Made by a program: the position numbers and the translations under genes. A DNA stretch of 64,000 bases from Marasmius tenuissimus. Lineage: Eukaryota > Basidiomycota > Agaricomycetes > Agaricales > Marasmiaceae. Where the stretch lies: NCBI GenBank assembly GCA_029532415.1, contig JAQOTA010000022.1, positions 682,001 to 746,000 on the forward strand, read 5' to 3'. The notes below the pieces were generated by a model. That model was given only the letters and a program-made list of their open reading frames with translations, ran no database searches and was not told the DNA's origin. This document shows positions 12,001 to 22,813 of this stretch, piece after piece (the first letter of the stretch is position 1; each line of letters starts with the position of its first letter).

Positions 12001-13761
12001 ATTGAGGTATCGAGGGTTGCGTTTTCCACGGCGGGATCCTACAAACTTGACAGCGTTGGGACAGACTCTGGACCTCATGCACCCGGAGAACTCGAGATAC
12101 AGGTGATGCCTCAAAGGTGCTGTGCCTGGCTTGACATCTCCCCATCCATGGCGTTAGCCTACAAAGCCTTTCCTGTTCTCTGTCAGCGGTTGACGGACGT
12201 TTATCGCGCACGCGAAGCCCGGTTCGCGTTGAGTCTTCCTCCCATTCAGGACGATGTCTTGATCCAGGCCCTCACGATCCCTGTTGCGAGTGGGACGTTC
12301 AACAACCAACGATTGGAAACCCTCGGAGACGCTGTTCTGGAGCTGTGCACGACTGTTCACCTTCTAAATAAGTTCCCTCACAAGCACGAGGGACAGTTGA
12401 GCTCGTTGAGGCAGAAGTATATCGGCAACAAATTCTTGTGTCTGAGGGCGTTGGATATAGGACTTGAGCGATTTATATCGGCGGAGTTGCACAAACATAA
12501 TAGGGGGTGGAGATATGTGGAAGAGGACACAGCTCGGGAGGTACGGGGAGGACGCGTTGTCAAGCGAAAGATTCCTCGGAGGAGCCTCCAAGACTGTATG
12601 GAGGCCATTCTCGGAGCGTCTTTTGTCACGGGCGGTATATCCATGGCCTTACACACCGGAGTGTCCCTTGGTCTCAACTTTGGTGGCGTAACACCGTGGC
12701 GACTGCGCTACGAAACATCAGAAGACCCAGTTCCCCCCATGTTCGCCGACTTGGAGGAGACTCTGGGGTACAGATTCCGCAATGGCAAGATCTTGAAAGA
12801 GGCAGTGACGCACCCGTCTTTCTCTTCCTACGCAGATACAGGAACCTACCAACGATTGGAGTTCCTCGGTGATGGTGAGCTCAGTACGCTTCCTCGTGTT
12901 CCATTCTCATGACTCAACGTGAACGCGGTCAGCTATTCTTGACCTGGTGGTAATCCACTATCTTTACAAAAAGTTTCCTGATGCCAACTCCCATCAACTT
13001 GCTCTGCCGCGCACAAAAGCCATCTGTTCGCCTGCGCTCGCTTCCCTAGCCGTCCGGCGCCTTAACGTACACAAGCTGATGCTGGTGAATAATACGGAGC
13101 TCAGTGTGGCCATCTCACAATATGTCCCAGCTTTGCAGCTCGCTACCGCGGAGATTATCGTCAGGGATGGGTGGAGGTACGACCCTCCAAAGGCACTCAG
13201 CGACGTCTTTGAAAGCGTCGTAGGAGCTGTACTCGTTGATTCCGAGTACAACTACGAGAGGACCGCAGTTGTGGTGGAAGACCTCATGGGTGATCTTCTG
13301 GAGCTGTTGTCACCGTCTGTTTGTCGAGATCCCGTGTCCATCCTGCACGAGTGGGTATCAGGGAACAAATGTCTTCAAAAAGTCGGTTTCCGGTAGGTTT
13401 CGCTTTCATGGCTGTGGCATGATTGTCCCTGACTAATTCGAAACGCAGTCGTGGAACCCGCGATGGTTGGGAAGGAATAGAAGCACATCTTCACGGAATT
13501 GTGCTTGCAGGACCGATCGTCTCTACCAGTTCCTCCATTGCTAAGCATTTGGCGGCGGAACGTGCTTTCTCTTTCTTGCAAGATCCAGCCGATGAAAGAG
13601 CACTAGCGAAAATTTGCGACTGCCGACAAGCTGAAGCTAAGACTCTGCCAAAAACTACTACATCACCACCGTCGAAGGTCGTTCACGACGCAACCGATTC
13701 CCCACGAGGCGATGTCGAAGACAGCAGCAGTCTGACTCGATGTCCCGCTCTCGCTCAGTGA
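9099..13761 (+). CDS. DCL: Dicer-like ribonuclease III (RNA silencing)
   Basis: Large multidomain enzyme that cuts double-stranded RNA into small RNAs for RNA interference. From the ATG at 9099 (good context, CAACCATGG) the N-terminal helicase has Walker A GTGSGKT (residues about 29-35), a DECHH box (FDECHHTRKNHPYNG), the TASP motif and motif VI QSRGRARNKIS. Next come a Dicer-dimerisation-like region (HSKKEAKRAVAFIAVKRLYE) and a long connector in which I cannot recognise a canonical PAZ domain. RNase IIIa has NNQRLETLGDAVLELC and DCMEAILGA. RNase IIIb has YQRLEFLGDAILDLV, formed across a splice at about 12874/12931, and DVFESVVGAVLVD. Acidic catalytic residues are present in both RNase III domains. 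The C-terminal exon after the intron at 13394-13448 ends at 13761. About 1,400 residues, within the usual Dicer range. Start, splice sites and frame are consistent, so the gene appears functional. Confidence 0.93.
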
Positions 13762-14429
13762 ACGAAACCCTATGCAAAGCACACACTCTCCCAACCCTGC
13801 TGGATGATCTATGACCTTTTCCCTCCCCCATCCTGAAACTTCGACATCCTTTCTTCCCCGAATCCCCATACCGTATACGCCGAGTTGTCCACAATTGCCG
13901 TGTCTTGACCCTTGATTCGACCAACCCTCTACCACAGTCCACCACACGAGACCACCTCTTCTCTCTTGGCAGCCTTCGCCCTAAGATTTGCAAATCTAAA
14001 TCGTGACTGTAATAGGCCGACTGTGTCGACACTCAGCCGACGCCTGCGACGACTAGTCTTATGCTTTTGCTGCAAATTGATCACAGAACTGAAACGAGCA
14101 TCCAGGCAAAGGCCAGGGGCTGTGGCCTGAGTTGTCCTGTCGTCAAGTTCCGACCGCCCAGTTCATTGGAAGATCGTCTCGAGCCTGAGGAATGTGTGCT
14201 TGAGTACATCAATCGCTATGTTTATCATCACCTACAACGGTCCAGCCATCAGCAACACACTGCATCAACTCGCGCTACCCGGCAACGCAAGAATCCACCC
14301 TCAGGGCCTCCTCAATTGCAGATCACATTGATGACCACTCAAGGGGTGCTGATTGGTGGACGATGCAGCTTATAAGCCCCCAAGTTTCCTCCAGCGTTTT
14401 CTTGTCGACCCACCGCCTCCGCCAACGAC
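13762..14429. other. Intergenic; peroxygenase promoter
   Basis: No gene is supported; two overlapping ORFs on the - strand (13658-14032) lack protein character and overlap the end of the Dicer gene. The 3' part contains the TATA-like promoter of the downstream peroxygenase gene. Confidence 0.5.
14371..14376 (+). promoter_or_regulatory. TATA box of the peroxygenase gene
   Basis: TATAAG lies 59 bp before the ATG at 14430, with a pyrimidine-rich stretch between them. This is typical of strongly expressed fungal genes for secreted enzymes. Confidence 0.5.
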
Positions 14430-15443
14430 ATGTTACTCCCGGCATCGCTAATCCTAGTTTCTTCCTCCCTTGCCGCCACTGCTCTCACCTTCCATCATCA
14501 TGTAACCCGTGACCCTCACGACCAAGTCGACTGGAATCAACATCAATATCAAAAACCCACGAGTGGGGATTCTCGTAGCCCATGTCCTGGACTGAACACG
14601 TTAGTACCCGATTTCTAGAGTGAACGTCCTATGGCGCTGATTCTTCGCCACCCAGACTGGCGAACCACGGTTTCCTTCCTCGAAATGGTCAGAACATAAC
14701 TATACCCGTACTCCTCCAGGCTGCATTGCGTGCGCTCTTTCTTTCGTATATTATATATCCGTATAGTTCTGACAAAGCGCAAATCAGAGGGTTTCAATGC
14801 ACATCCTGAGATCATGATGGTACCCGCAAAAATGGCCCTCTTCACTTCCTTCTCACCCGATTCGTTCTCATTGAGCGAACTCGCACTGTAAGCTCTACGA
14901 TTTTCTTCTTCCGAAACTTGATAGATTTCATCTCGGGGTCACAGGTATGGAACCATCGAACACGACGCGTCGATTTCCCGTCGAGATCAGGCGCTTGGTG
15001 ACAACAGCGCATTCGACGAAGAGCTTTTCAGCACCCTCGCCAACTCCAACCCCGGCGTCGACTACTACAACGTCACCTCCGCAGGCAAAGTTCAAAAAGA
15101 GCGCCTAGAGCACTCACGTGCGAACAACCCTTCCCTAGTCAACACCATCAAGGAGTTCCAAACACGAGCTGGGGAATCTGCGTTGTATCTGAGTGTGATG
15201 GGTGATCCCAATACGGGGGTTGCACCCAAGAAGTTTGTGGATATCTTGTTTAGGGAGGAGAGGATGCCGTTGGAGGAAGGGTGGAGAGTTTCGAGTGTTC
15301 AGATTGGGAGATCAACGACTACGCCGTTGATTGGTGGGATTATGGGTGCGTCGGAGTGGACGCCCAATGAAGGGCAGTATCCTTGGATCAGGTTGTCGCA
15401 GGTTTCGCCGACGAACCCGTTGGAGGCTGGGACGATTTTATAG
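14430..15443 (+). CDS. Secreted heme-thiolate peroxidase (unspecific peroxygenase / chloroperoxidase family)
   Basis: Predicted extracellular peroxygenase that uses H2O2 to oxidise or oxygenate organic substrates through a cysteine-ligated heme. The N-terminus is a signal peptide (MLLPASLILVSSSLAATALT). The spliced protein contains the heme-ligand motif SRSPCPGLNTLANHGFLPRN (PCP cysteine), then GFNAHPEIMMVPAKMALFTS, the acid-base motif IEHDASISRRD (EHD, Mg-binding and catalytic region), and the conserved block PLEEGWRVSS. Introns are at about 14600-14655, 14725-14789 and 14889-14945. About 270-280 residues, matching the short peroxygenase class. The C-terminus at 15443 follows a normal family ending. 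All signature residues are present, so it should be active. Substrate preference cannot be read from sequence. Confidence 0.9.
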
Positions 15444-15693
15444 ATGCGATATACGGGATTGGATCGTTTTATAGTATATACGGATAATATGTTCTTTTCT
15501 TCTGAAACTCGGGAAGTAGTGACTGCGAGACTGACTGACAGTGAGAGGAGATCAATTGGCGCGACGCGCAGCGCAGCACGTGCTGCGGCCTCCGCTTTTA
15601 TCACTGCTTCCATCACATCACCCTAGAGTACGCAGTCAGCTCTTTTCCCTTAAATATTCTACACCTCTCGCCCCATAGGTTACAAGATACAAC

Positions 15694-16699
15694 ATGGCCA
15701 TCAACCCGAACGAAGACACTGAGTTGTGCGCGTGTCCTTTTTAACACTTGACCATTCTCACTCTGACCCACGATCGATCTCTAGTAACGATGCTCTCCGA
15801 AAACACGGAATATTACCTCCAAGAGAACCGACACCACCTTCCCCTTCGCCGCCTCCATCGCCTACCTTCAGTGACATTCTGAACGATTTCACGCCCTCCG
15901 AGTTACGAGAGATTGGTGAAGACGCAAAAGATGAAGAGACACAGAGGAGGGTGGAGGCTTATCGGCGCCAGCGCATAGCAGATGAGAAGGGTATGCAAAG
16001 GAAAACTAGGTTTGGGAGGGTGTATCCTATAGGAAGGGATGACTACACGCGAGAAGTGACAGAAGCGAGTAAAGTCGACGAAGAGGGTGATGAAAACGAA
16101 CAGGGAACTGCTGTTATATGTTTTCTCTACAAGGATGGGTGCGTTATTCAGTCTTATCTCTCTCTCTCGGTGCTGATACACAAGCTCCCTTAGGATCCCT
16201 CGAAGCGATCGAGCATTTGAACACGTCAGAACTCTCGCTGCTCGATATCCCCGAACAAAGTTTGTCTCGATAGTAGGGGACAAGTGTATCCCAAACCTTC
16301 CGGACTCTCGAATCCCGATGTTTATCATATACAAGAAGGGGGAGATTCTGAATCAGGTCGTTGCTTGGGGCGCGGATAGGGAGCGACGCCCAGAAGGTAA
16401 GGGTGGATTTGCTGTTGTTCTTGTTTCGTGTTGGAGACCTGATTCACCATGATTTGATTTGGACCTCAGAACTGGAAGCGTTACTGCTGGTGGGAGGTGC
16501 TCTTCATCCTCCGGAACGACGTAGAGACGGAGAACGCAAAAAACTGGATGATTCGGATGAGGAAGACTCGGAAGGCGACGATCCTTCGTCGCGAATGCGC
16601 TCTGCTGCGACTTCGACGAATGGGAAGACACAGAAGAACATCCGAGGGAAGGCAGGGAAAGGGGGCGATTCGGATTCGGATTTTGAATTTGATCTTTAG
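15694..16699 (+). CDS. PLP2: Phosducin-like protein (PLP2/PDCL3 type, thioredoxin fold)
   Basis: Predicted cytosolic co-chaperone of the CCT/TRiC chaperonin, needed for actin and tubulin folding. The start is MAINPNEDTEFNDALRKHGI, formed by splicing the intron at about 15726-15784. It is followed by LPPREPTPP, an acidic helical region and FGRVYPIGRDDYTREVTEAS, a hallmark of the family. The thioredoxin-like domain (VICFLYKDGIPRSDRAFEHV; IPMFIIYKKGE) spans two further introns. The tail is rich in Asp/Ser/Glu and ends DSDFEFDL. Roughly 270 residues, in line with fungal homologues. The gene follows the peroxygenase on the same strand by 250 bp, but fungi rarely use operons, so no functional link is implied. 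Confidence 0.88.
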
Positions 16700-17210
16700 G
16701 AAGGCTGGTGGCGTTTATGCTTTGTTCATTTATGTTCATTGTTTCAGGTCTGTGGCTCTTCACTGATCATAATAGATCGTTGAAATCTTGAATGAGATTT
16801 TAGGCCTTGTTCAATGTTTTCTTGTCGTCTTGCTGCTTGCAGGATTCAGCAAAATTTTCAGATCAGATGGTTTCACTATGTCCGTTCCGGTACATTCTCT
16901 ATTCTTGCAACATCAGTAACCTAGGCGAGCTGCTCAATTTGCACGGTCACTTTCCCATCGCCAGAGCTTCTACTGCTAGTTGACTGCCAGTTCAGGGCAA
17001 CTTGGGAATCGCTGGTAACGGCAAGGTTTTGCCGTCGCGTACTGACAGGATACGCGTGACGTCATCTCAGCCCTTGTTACCAAGGGCGCACCGTGAGACA
17101 AGTTCCAACCCATAAATTGCGACGCCACGGCTATCGCTCAACCTCCACCATCGATTCCCTACTTTCCCCCTCCCACCTCATCAAATTTCATCCCGCCTCA
17201 ACCTTAACTC
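16700..17210. other. Intergenic
   Basis: No ORF of note. The end is pyrimidine-rich and forms the presumed promoter of the next gene. Confidence 0.5.
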
Positions 17211-17893
17211 ATGGGTGAGCCTTGCAATTCTCTGCATTCATTGAAGACAAGCATGCTCATCGCGTTTATCTATAGCTGGCACTAAACGAGCTTCTGAGGG
17301 TTCTGGCCCGACCACACGAGCCTCCAAGTCCGCAAAAACAGACAGTAAATCGACCGCAGCAACCCCAAAGAAGGGTAGCAAGAAGGGTGGCCCAAAGGTA
17401 CGTCCTCATTCGCCCTTTCATCTTGATTTTCGGTCGCGGTGCTCATTTCGCCATGCACGTTCCTCAGGCTTCACTCCCCGCGTCAGCGTTCAAATCCAAG
17501 GCATTGCCACTTCACGTCAACGTTACACACACGCCTCCCACTATCCCCGATGACGAGACTGTACCCGCAGCGTCAGCAGATCCTGGATTTTTGGGCACTC
17601 TCTCGCTACTTCCGAGTACTTTCAACACGGGTAGTTATGGTTGGAAAGGGAGCAAGAGGATCACTGTTGAGTTGGAGAATGGTGAAGATAAGGAGAAGGT
17701 CCAGGTTCAGTTGACGTGAGTACTCTTGAGCCTTTTGAGCGTCGCTGAGGTCTGACACCATCGTTCTATCAGCATCAATGCCACTGTGTTGGGGAGCAAA
17801 GGCGCACCTGACGACGACGAAGAAGCTAACGGAGATGACGCCAAAGACAAAGAAAAAGTGGAAGAAAAGGAAGACGCTGCTGAAGAGGATTAA
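17211..17893 (+). CDS. Small conserved basidiomycete protein of unknown function, basic N-terminus and acidic tail
   Basis: Spliced reading starts MAGTKRASEGSGPTTRASKS; the first intron falls after only four coding bases (ATGG). The N-terminal 45 residues are rich in Lys/Ser/Thr and could be a nuclear signal. The middle, ASAFKSKALPLHVNVTHTPP to FNTGSYGWKGSKRITVELEN, looks like a compact beta-rich domain. The C-terminus is a run of Asp/Glu/Lys (DDDEEANGDDAKDKEK...) ending at 17893. About 170 residues and three introns. I recognise it only as a conserved hypothetical protein. A charged-tail histone- or nucleic-acid-binding role would be pure inference. Confidence 0.75.
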
Positions 17894-18141
17894 TCTGATC
17901 GAATAGTGATGAAAGTGGACGACCTATTATGAACATGCTTAATATTTCTGTTGTATATTTTTTGGATAGCTCTTTGATTCGGGAAGCGGGAATATATAGC
18001 AGTCTTGCATTCAATATTCAATGAACTATACACGAACATCAGGGAATCGAGCTCGTTGCAATTCGTCAAGAAAGAAGTCCAATCAACGCGACTGACACTC
18101 CTCTTCCTCTCTCCATCACCGCCAAACCGCGATTCATTTCA

Positions 18142-18806
18142 ATGCCCACCATCGACCTGAAAACCAACGTCAAAGTCAGAACTTTCCATTTTCAATCCAT
18201 CATGCCCACCTTTCACCAACTCGTTTGTCCGGCTAGATCGACGACGTCCCAGCGTACATCCTCAAATTATCCAAGGTCAACTATCTTCCGAATCACGACC
18301 TCCCAACGAGCAAGAGCGATTGACAATCCATCCAGCTTTCCGCCGAGATTCTTTCAAAGCCTGAAAGCTACATCAACGTCATCCTCTCCCAAGATGTCCC
18401 CATGTCGTTCAACGGAACATTAGACCCTGCTTTCCAGTGCACAGTTGTAAGGTGCTGATTCATATCGCGATCCAATTCTTGCTGACGTTGCTGTCGACAG
18501 ATCAGTCTGGGGAACATCAACCCGGAATCCAACTTGAAGTATAGCGAGGCCTTTTCCAAGTTTTTCGAGGAGACATTGAAGATTCCTAATGACCGGGGGT
18601 ACATGTGAGTCTGTCCAGTGGGGCTCATTGGAAGAGGTGAGTTCGTTCTGAAACTCGGGGGATTCGCGGATGTAGCACGTTCATCGATCCTGGACGAACT
18701 CATCTTGGGTACGTTGTCGTCTTGAGGTGTTTTATCGTACTCGCGTTGACCATGGCTCAGGTACAAGGGAACGACCTTTGCAGAGATATTCGGTGGCAAG
18801 AAGTGA
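18142..18806 (+). CDS. MIF/tautomerase-superfamily protein, copy 1 (most diverged)
   Basis: Homologue of macrophage migration inhibitory factor. Splicing five introns gives about 118 residues: MPTIDLKTNVKIDDVPAYIL, then LSAEILSKPESYINVILSQD, VPMSFNGTLDPAFQCTVISL, GNINPESNLKYSEAFSKFFE, and a C-terminus reading PNDRGYITFIDPGRTHLGYK. Proline 2, which becomes the N-terminal catalytic base after Met removal, and the conserved Lys near residue 32 (SKPES) are present. It keeps the classic MIF region TFIDPGRTHLGYKGTTFAEIFG. This suggests a keto-enol tautomerase fold; the physiological role in fungi is not established. Unlike copies 2-4 it has no TATAAAA promoter block. It is the closest of the four to generic fungal MIFs. 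Confidence 0.88.
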
Positions 18807-18962
18807 TCCAACCGTCCGCACTCTGAACAGCTTTGCTCATCGAGGGAAATGGTCGACGAAGAACATCAAACTGTATATCAACATGTACAATAGGAATGCC
18901 GCCAACGTGTAAAAAATCATCAAAGTTCTAGACAAACCATCTTAATGCGACCGCTAATGCAA

Positions 18963-19090
18963 GAACATTCTCTCCGACCTCCCTGGATCTCTACTCAATC
19001 GAAAGCGCATGCCTGTGAACACGCGCTCAATCTGCGAGCGCACAAGAACGGGGTATAAGGTGTTGTTGCCACTTGGCAGTATTGGAAGAG
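18963..19090 (+). repeat. Direct repeat, unit A1 (partner at 21152-21290)
   Basis: The stretch beginning CATTCTCTCCGACCTCCC and running through a motif TGCGAGCGCACAAGAACG to TTGGAAGAG recurs at 21152-21290 with substitutions and small indels. It marks duplication of the intergenic DNA between MIF copies. Confidence 0.6.
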
Positions 19091-19564
19091 TCACTCGCGG
19101 AGTCCACTGCGCTGGGAACTATAGACTACAGTACCAGCGGCCCGCTCAGTGTAGCGTCATCCCGTCAACATCAACTTTCAATCACAGACTCGACACCGGG
19201 GTCAGCGAAGCGGCGGTTTGATCGATTCTAATCAATCGGACCGTTAAGTCGTAGGTGCTAGTTCTAGCCCATGGTAGTCAATGTTTTTGACGGCGACGAC
19301 ACCCCAACTTCAATGACGGTCCAATACTGATTAGTCGGAGACGTTGATATGCCTGAATGGGACCCAAGTTTCAATTGAACTTGCGTGGAGAAGGACGGTT
19401 GCTTCATCAGTACCAATCCTAGTAAGTACCGCCCGACGTTACATTTGGCTATGAATGAAACCTCTTGGATATCACGAAGTTCCACATCAACACCCGTTTC
19501 GTCCGTGTAGGTTCCTCGATTGCCGGCAAGTTGCTTTGACATGGTTGCGGCCGTCTTTCCTCCC

Positions 19565-19572
19565 TATAAAAA
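19565..19572 (+). promoter_or_regulatory. TATA box of MIF copy 2
   Basis: TATAAAAA lies 61 bp before the ATG at 19626. It is followed by the block ACAGGTATTCCTTCTCCTC that recurs at the same place before copies 3 and 4. Confidence 0.65.
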
Positions 19573-19625
19573 CAGGTATTCCTTCTCCTCTCTCCCACAT
19601 TCCTTACCACCCGCACTCGCCCACC

Positions 19626-20289
19626 ATGCCCATGATTCACCTGCAAACCAACGTCAAGGTAGGCTCAACATTCATCATTTCTGCCTCAAGACGCCATATC
19701 CATTGACCCTTTGTACAGATTGACGATGTCCCAGGCTTTGCCCTTAAATTATCCAAGGTCGGTCGTATTCATCAGAACCCCAACAACTCACTACTGACAC
19801 TACCATCCCACAGCGCGCTTCAGAGGTCACTGGCAGGCCCGAAGGCGGTGTAAATGTCATCGTCTCCCAAGATGTCCCCATGTCGTTCGGAGGAAAATTA
19901 GATCCAGCCTATCAATGCACCATCGTGAGTCGTTCTGTTGCCATACCACAACGCCTTGAACTGATCTCGTGGCAGACCCTCGCAGGCGATATCGAACCAG
20001 AATCATACAGCGCCGGGTTCACCAAGTTCTTCGAAGAAACACTTGGAGTTTCTGGCGACCGTGGAGTCATGTGAGTGGGAGAATCTCCCTTTCTCTGTGC
20101 AGCTTTTCGTTGTCCATCGGGCTGACATACAACCCCCATCTCGTAGACCAATCATCCAGATCAAAGGATCACAAATCGGGTAGGTCTCTCGCTGGGAATG
20201 TGCTTCTGAATCATCGTTCCCTAACGATTCCTTTTTAATTACGTAGCTGGCAAGGGAAAACCATCAAGTCACTTTTTGGTCTCGATTAG
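19626..20289 (+). CDS. MIF/tautomerase-superfamily protein, copy 2
   Basis: Five introns removed give about 117 residues: MPMIHLQTNVKIDDVPGFAL, RASEVTGRPEGGVNVIVSQD, VPMSFGGKLDPAYQCTITLA, GDIEPESYSAGFTKFFEETL, then GDRGVIPIIQIKGSQIGWQG and an ending KSLFGLD. Pro2 is kept, but the Lys that follows Gly in TGKP of copy 3 is Arg here (TGRP), a conservative change at a position near the MIF active site. Intron positions are identical to copies 1, 3 and 4. The 3' flank (20290-20400) aligns with the flanks of copies 3 and 4, so it belongs to the same duplication series. Reading frame is intact. Confidence 0.87.
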
Positions 20290-22100
20290 GCTTAGTAACT
20301 AGTGGTATGATATGACAAGAATCGAAAGACAACATTGTATGCCGGATAACTACCCGCCCGATGAACCACATCCTGACCTCTGATTGCTCGGGAACAGATT
20401 GTCGGCATCAACCCCGGGGAGCTTCATGGTGAGCAAATAGAAACAGCAGGCTAAACTCCGTCCGGGGAGAGACGTCGTATGAGATTTCTTAGGTGTGAAC
20501 AGTGCATCAAAGTTTCAACACGTCGTCGTGTCTCCTCAAGATACATCAACCGCACTCTGCCAACTCTTCAATCTTCTTTGACTTAGATGAAACGAGAGTG
20601 GAAGGGTAGACCTGTCACCGGCTCGTCATACATAGACCGGCGATAGGGGAAGGGAGATGATTGCAACAGTTATCAACCATTGTCACCAGCGGCAGCACCG
20701 ACAGTCGATGATCTGGGTTTCTTGGAAGGATGACAAACCTCAGCCGTCAACGACCTTTTCGTTCCCGGATTCTCCGTACCGCTAACTCCCGCTGCCGCTG
20801 TCGAGACTGTACCCCTGCTTTCCTCGAGAGCTCTATGCTGCTTCAGAGCTGCCTCTGGTTTACTCAGATAGGTCACGCTCGTTGCCGCGAAGTCTCTAGC
20901 AGTTTTTGAGTTCCTCATGGATCCCGCTGTAGTCGTCGTGCTCGAGTATTTTGTCGATGGGATTCTCCATTTGACAGTAGAAATCCCTCAAGCCTGCTCT
21001 CATTATCTACTCCGTTTTCACGGCCAAAGGATAGAATTGGGAAGGCAGTTAAGAAAGATGCCTCCTGAACTGCATAGGGGAGAGGAAGACGGTGAGACGT
21101 TCTTCAACTCCGATAAGCGAAGTTGGGATCAGTTCTTCGGCGTTCAACACTGAGCATTCTCTCCGACTTCCGTGGATCTCTGTTCGACAGCGCATGCAAG
21201 AGCTATCTTCCTGTGAACTTACCCTTGATTTCCGAGCGCAAAAGAACGAGCTACAATGCATTGCCGTCGGTGTTGGAAGACTAGAACTGCTGAATGGTCA
21301 GCACAGGAATACCGAGGTATTTGATTTACCGGTGTACGGGCTCGGGCTTGAGCCTGGTGAACTCAGGCCCAAGCCCTCTCCCATCATTCACCGGAATATA
21401 CTTCGCATATTCCAGTCCTCCAAGCATTGAAGTTAACGTCGATGCAATACTATATGAAATCAAAGTCACTACCCACTGAATCCAGGCTATCCGAAGTTGT
21501 GGAAGATGTGTCAACTCCGCCTATCTGGACCAACATGCTTGACGGGCAATGGTGAGAAGGCACCCCGAGATGAGTACTACACTGTATGACATGCTTTATT
21601 TTCCTTACAGTGACAATATACGAGGTTAGTATAAGCCGGGACTCAGGCTCAAGGCTCGGACTGGGATTTCAGTGAGCCACAGCCCGAGTCAAAGCCGAGC
21701 CAGGCCGCCCGGGCCTAAGCCTGAGGCTTTGAGAGCGTATCACTATCCAGGCGTATCATATTATATGGCCTAACACTCGAGCTAACCTCATTACTAACCT
21801 CCCACTGGTGCACTCTCGAAATTGTGGATTTACCAAGCCGCCGATATCATACTCGCAGTGCAACTCAAAACCAACACTTGTGGGCCGCAGGGAACCAGAG
21901 TGCCGGCGGGCCGCTCCGTGTAGCGTCATTCCGTCAACATCAAGCTTCTAACGTCCAGTCGATAGTATATCTAGTAAGTATCGCACTTTGGGGTTGACCG
22001 ACATTACAGTTGGCGTTGAATGAAACTCCTTGGATACAAACCACTTCGTCCGTGTAGGTTTATCACCAAGTTACTTCAACATTGCTACGGCCGTCTTTCT
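20290..22100. other. MIF inter-copy spacer with GGGCT-type degenerate repeats
   Basis: No reliable gene. ORFs at 20673-20918 (-) and 20917-21153 (+) have no exon partners I can support. The spacer contains repeat unit A2 (21152-21290), GC-rich stretches built from GAGCCC/GGGCTC words at 21340-21380 and 21640-21730, and the start of the duplicated block that ends at 23117. Confidence 0.5.
21152..21290 (+). repeat. Direct repeat, unit A2 (partner at 18963-19090)
   Basis: Aligns with A1: CATTCTCTCCGACTTCCG, then TTTCCGAGCGCAAAAGAACG and GTGTTGGAAGA. Confidence 0.6.
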
Positions 22101-22104
22101 TCCC

Positions 22105-22112
22105 TATAAAAA
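22105..22112 (+). promoter_or_regulatory. TATA box of MIF copy 3
   Basis: TATAAAAA lies 59 bp before the ATG at 22164, within the promoter block shared with copies 2 and 4. Confidence 0.65.
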
Positions 22113-22163
22113 CAGGTATTCCTTCTCCTCTCCTAAATCCCTCACTACCCACACTAGCCCACT

Positions 22164-22813
22164 ATGCCTGTAATTGACCTAAAGACCAACGTCAAGGTAG
22201 GCTCAACGCTCCTCATCTCTGCCTCAAGACACCATATCCATTGACCCTTTGCGCAGATCGACGATATCCCAAGCTTCATCCTCAAGTTATCCAAGGTCGG
22301 TCGTATTCATCAGAACCCCAGCAGTTTCACTACTGACACTACCATCCTACAGCGCGCTGCAGAGGTCACTGGCAAGCCCGAAGACCATATTATTGTCATC
22401 GTCTCCCAAGATATCCCCATGTCGTTCGGAGGAAAACTAGATCCAGCGTATCATTGCACCGTCGTGAGTCGTTCTGCTTTCGTACCAAAACGGCTTGACC
22501 GATCTCGTGGCAGACCCTCGCAGGCGTTATCGAGTCAGAAGCGTACAGCGCCGGGTTCTCAAAGTTTTTCGAAGAAACCCTGGGAGTTCCTAACGACCGT
22601 GGAGTTATGTGAGTGGGAGGATCTCTCTCTCCCGTTGTTCGTCGGTTGACATACAACCCCCGTTTCGTAGATCAATCCTCAATCTCAAAGGATCGCAACT
22701 CTGGTATGTCTCTCACTGGGAATGTGCTTCTGAACCATCGTTCCCTAACGATTCCCTTTGACTTTCGTAGCTGGCGAGGAACAACCATCAGCGCACTTGT
22801 CGGTGTCGATTAG
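22164..22813 (+). CDS. MIF/tautomerase-superfamily protein, copy 3
   Basis: About 117 residues after removal of five introns: MPVIDLKTNVKIDDIPSFIL, RAAEVTGKPEDHIIVIVSQD, IPMSFGGKLDPAYHCTVTLA, then SEAYSAGFSKFFEETLGVPN and a C-terminus with SILNLKGSQLCWRGTTISAL ending VGVD. Pro2 and the active-site-region Lys (TGKP) are present. The C-terminal third departs from copy 1: the TFIDPGRTHLGYK segment is replaced by SILNLKGSQLCW, so oligomer-edge and substrate-pocket residues differ. The reading frame is open and splice sites are intact. Its closest relative is copy 4, 26.8 kb away. Confidence 0.87.

Noticed and set aside
13658..14032. Overlapping - strand ORFs downstream of Dicer
   Set aside because: They overlap the Dicer 3' end, are Arg-rich shadow frames and have no homologue I recognise.
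20673..21153. Two ORFs (- 20673-20918 and + 20917-21153)
   Set aside because: Short, overlapping at their starts, no splice partners, no family, and located in duplicated spacer DNA.
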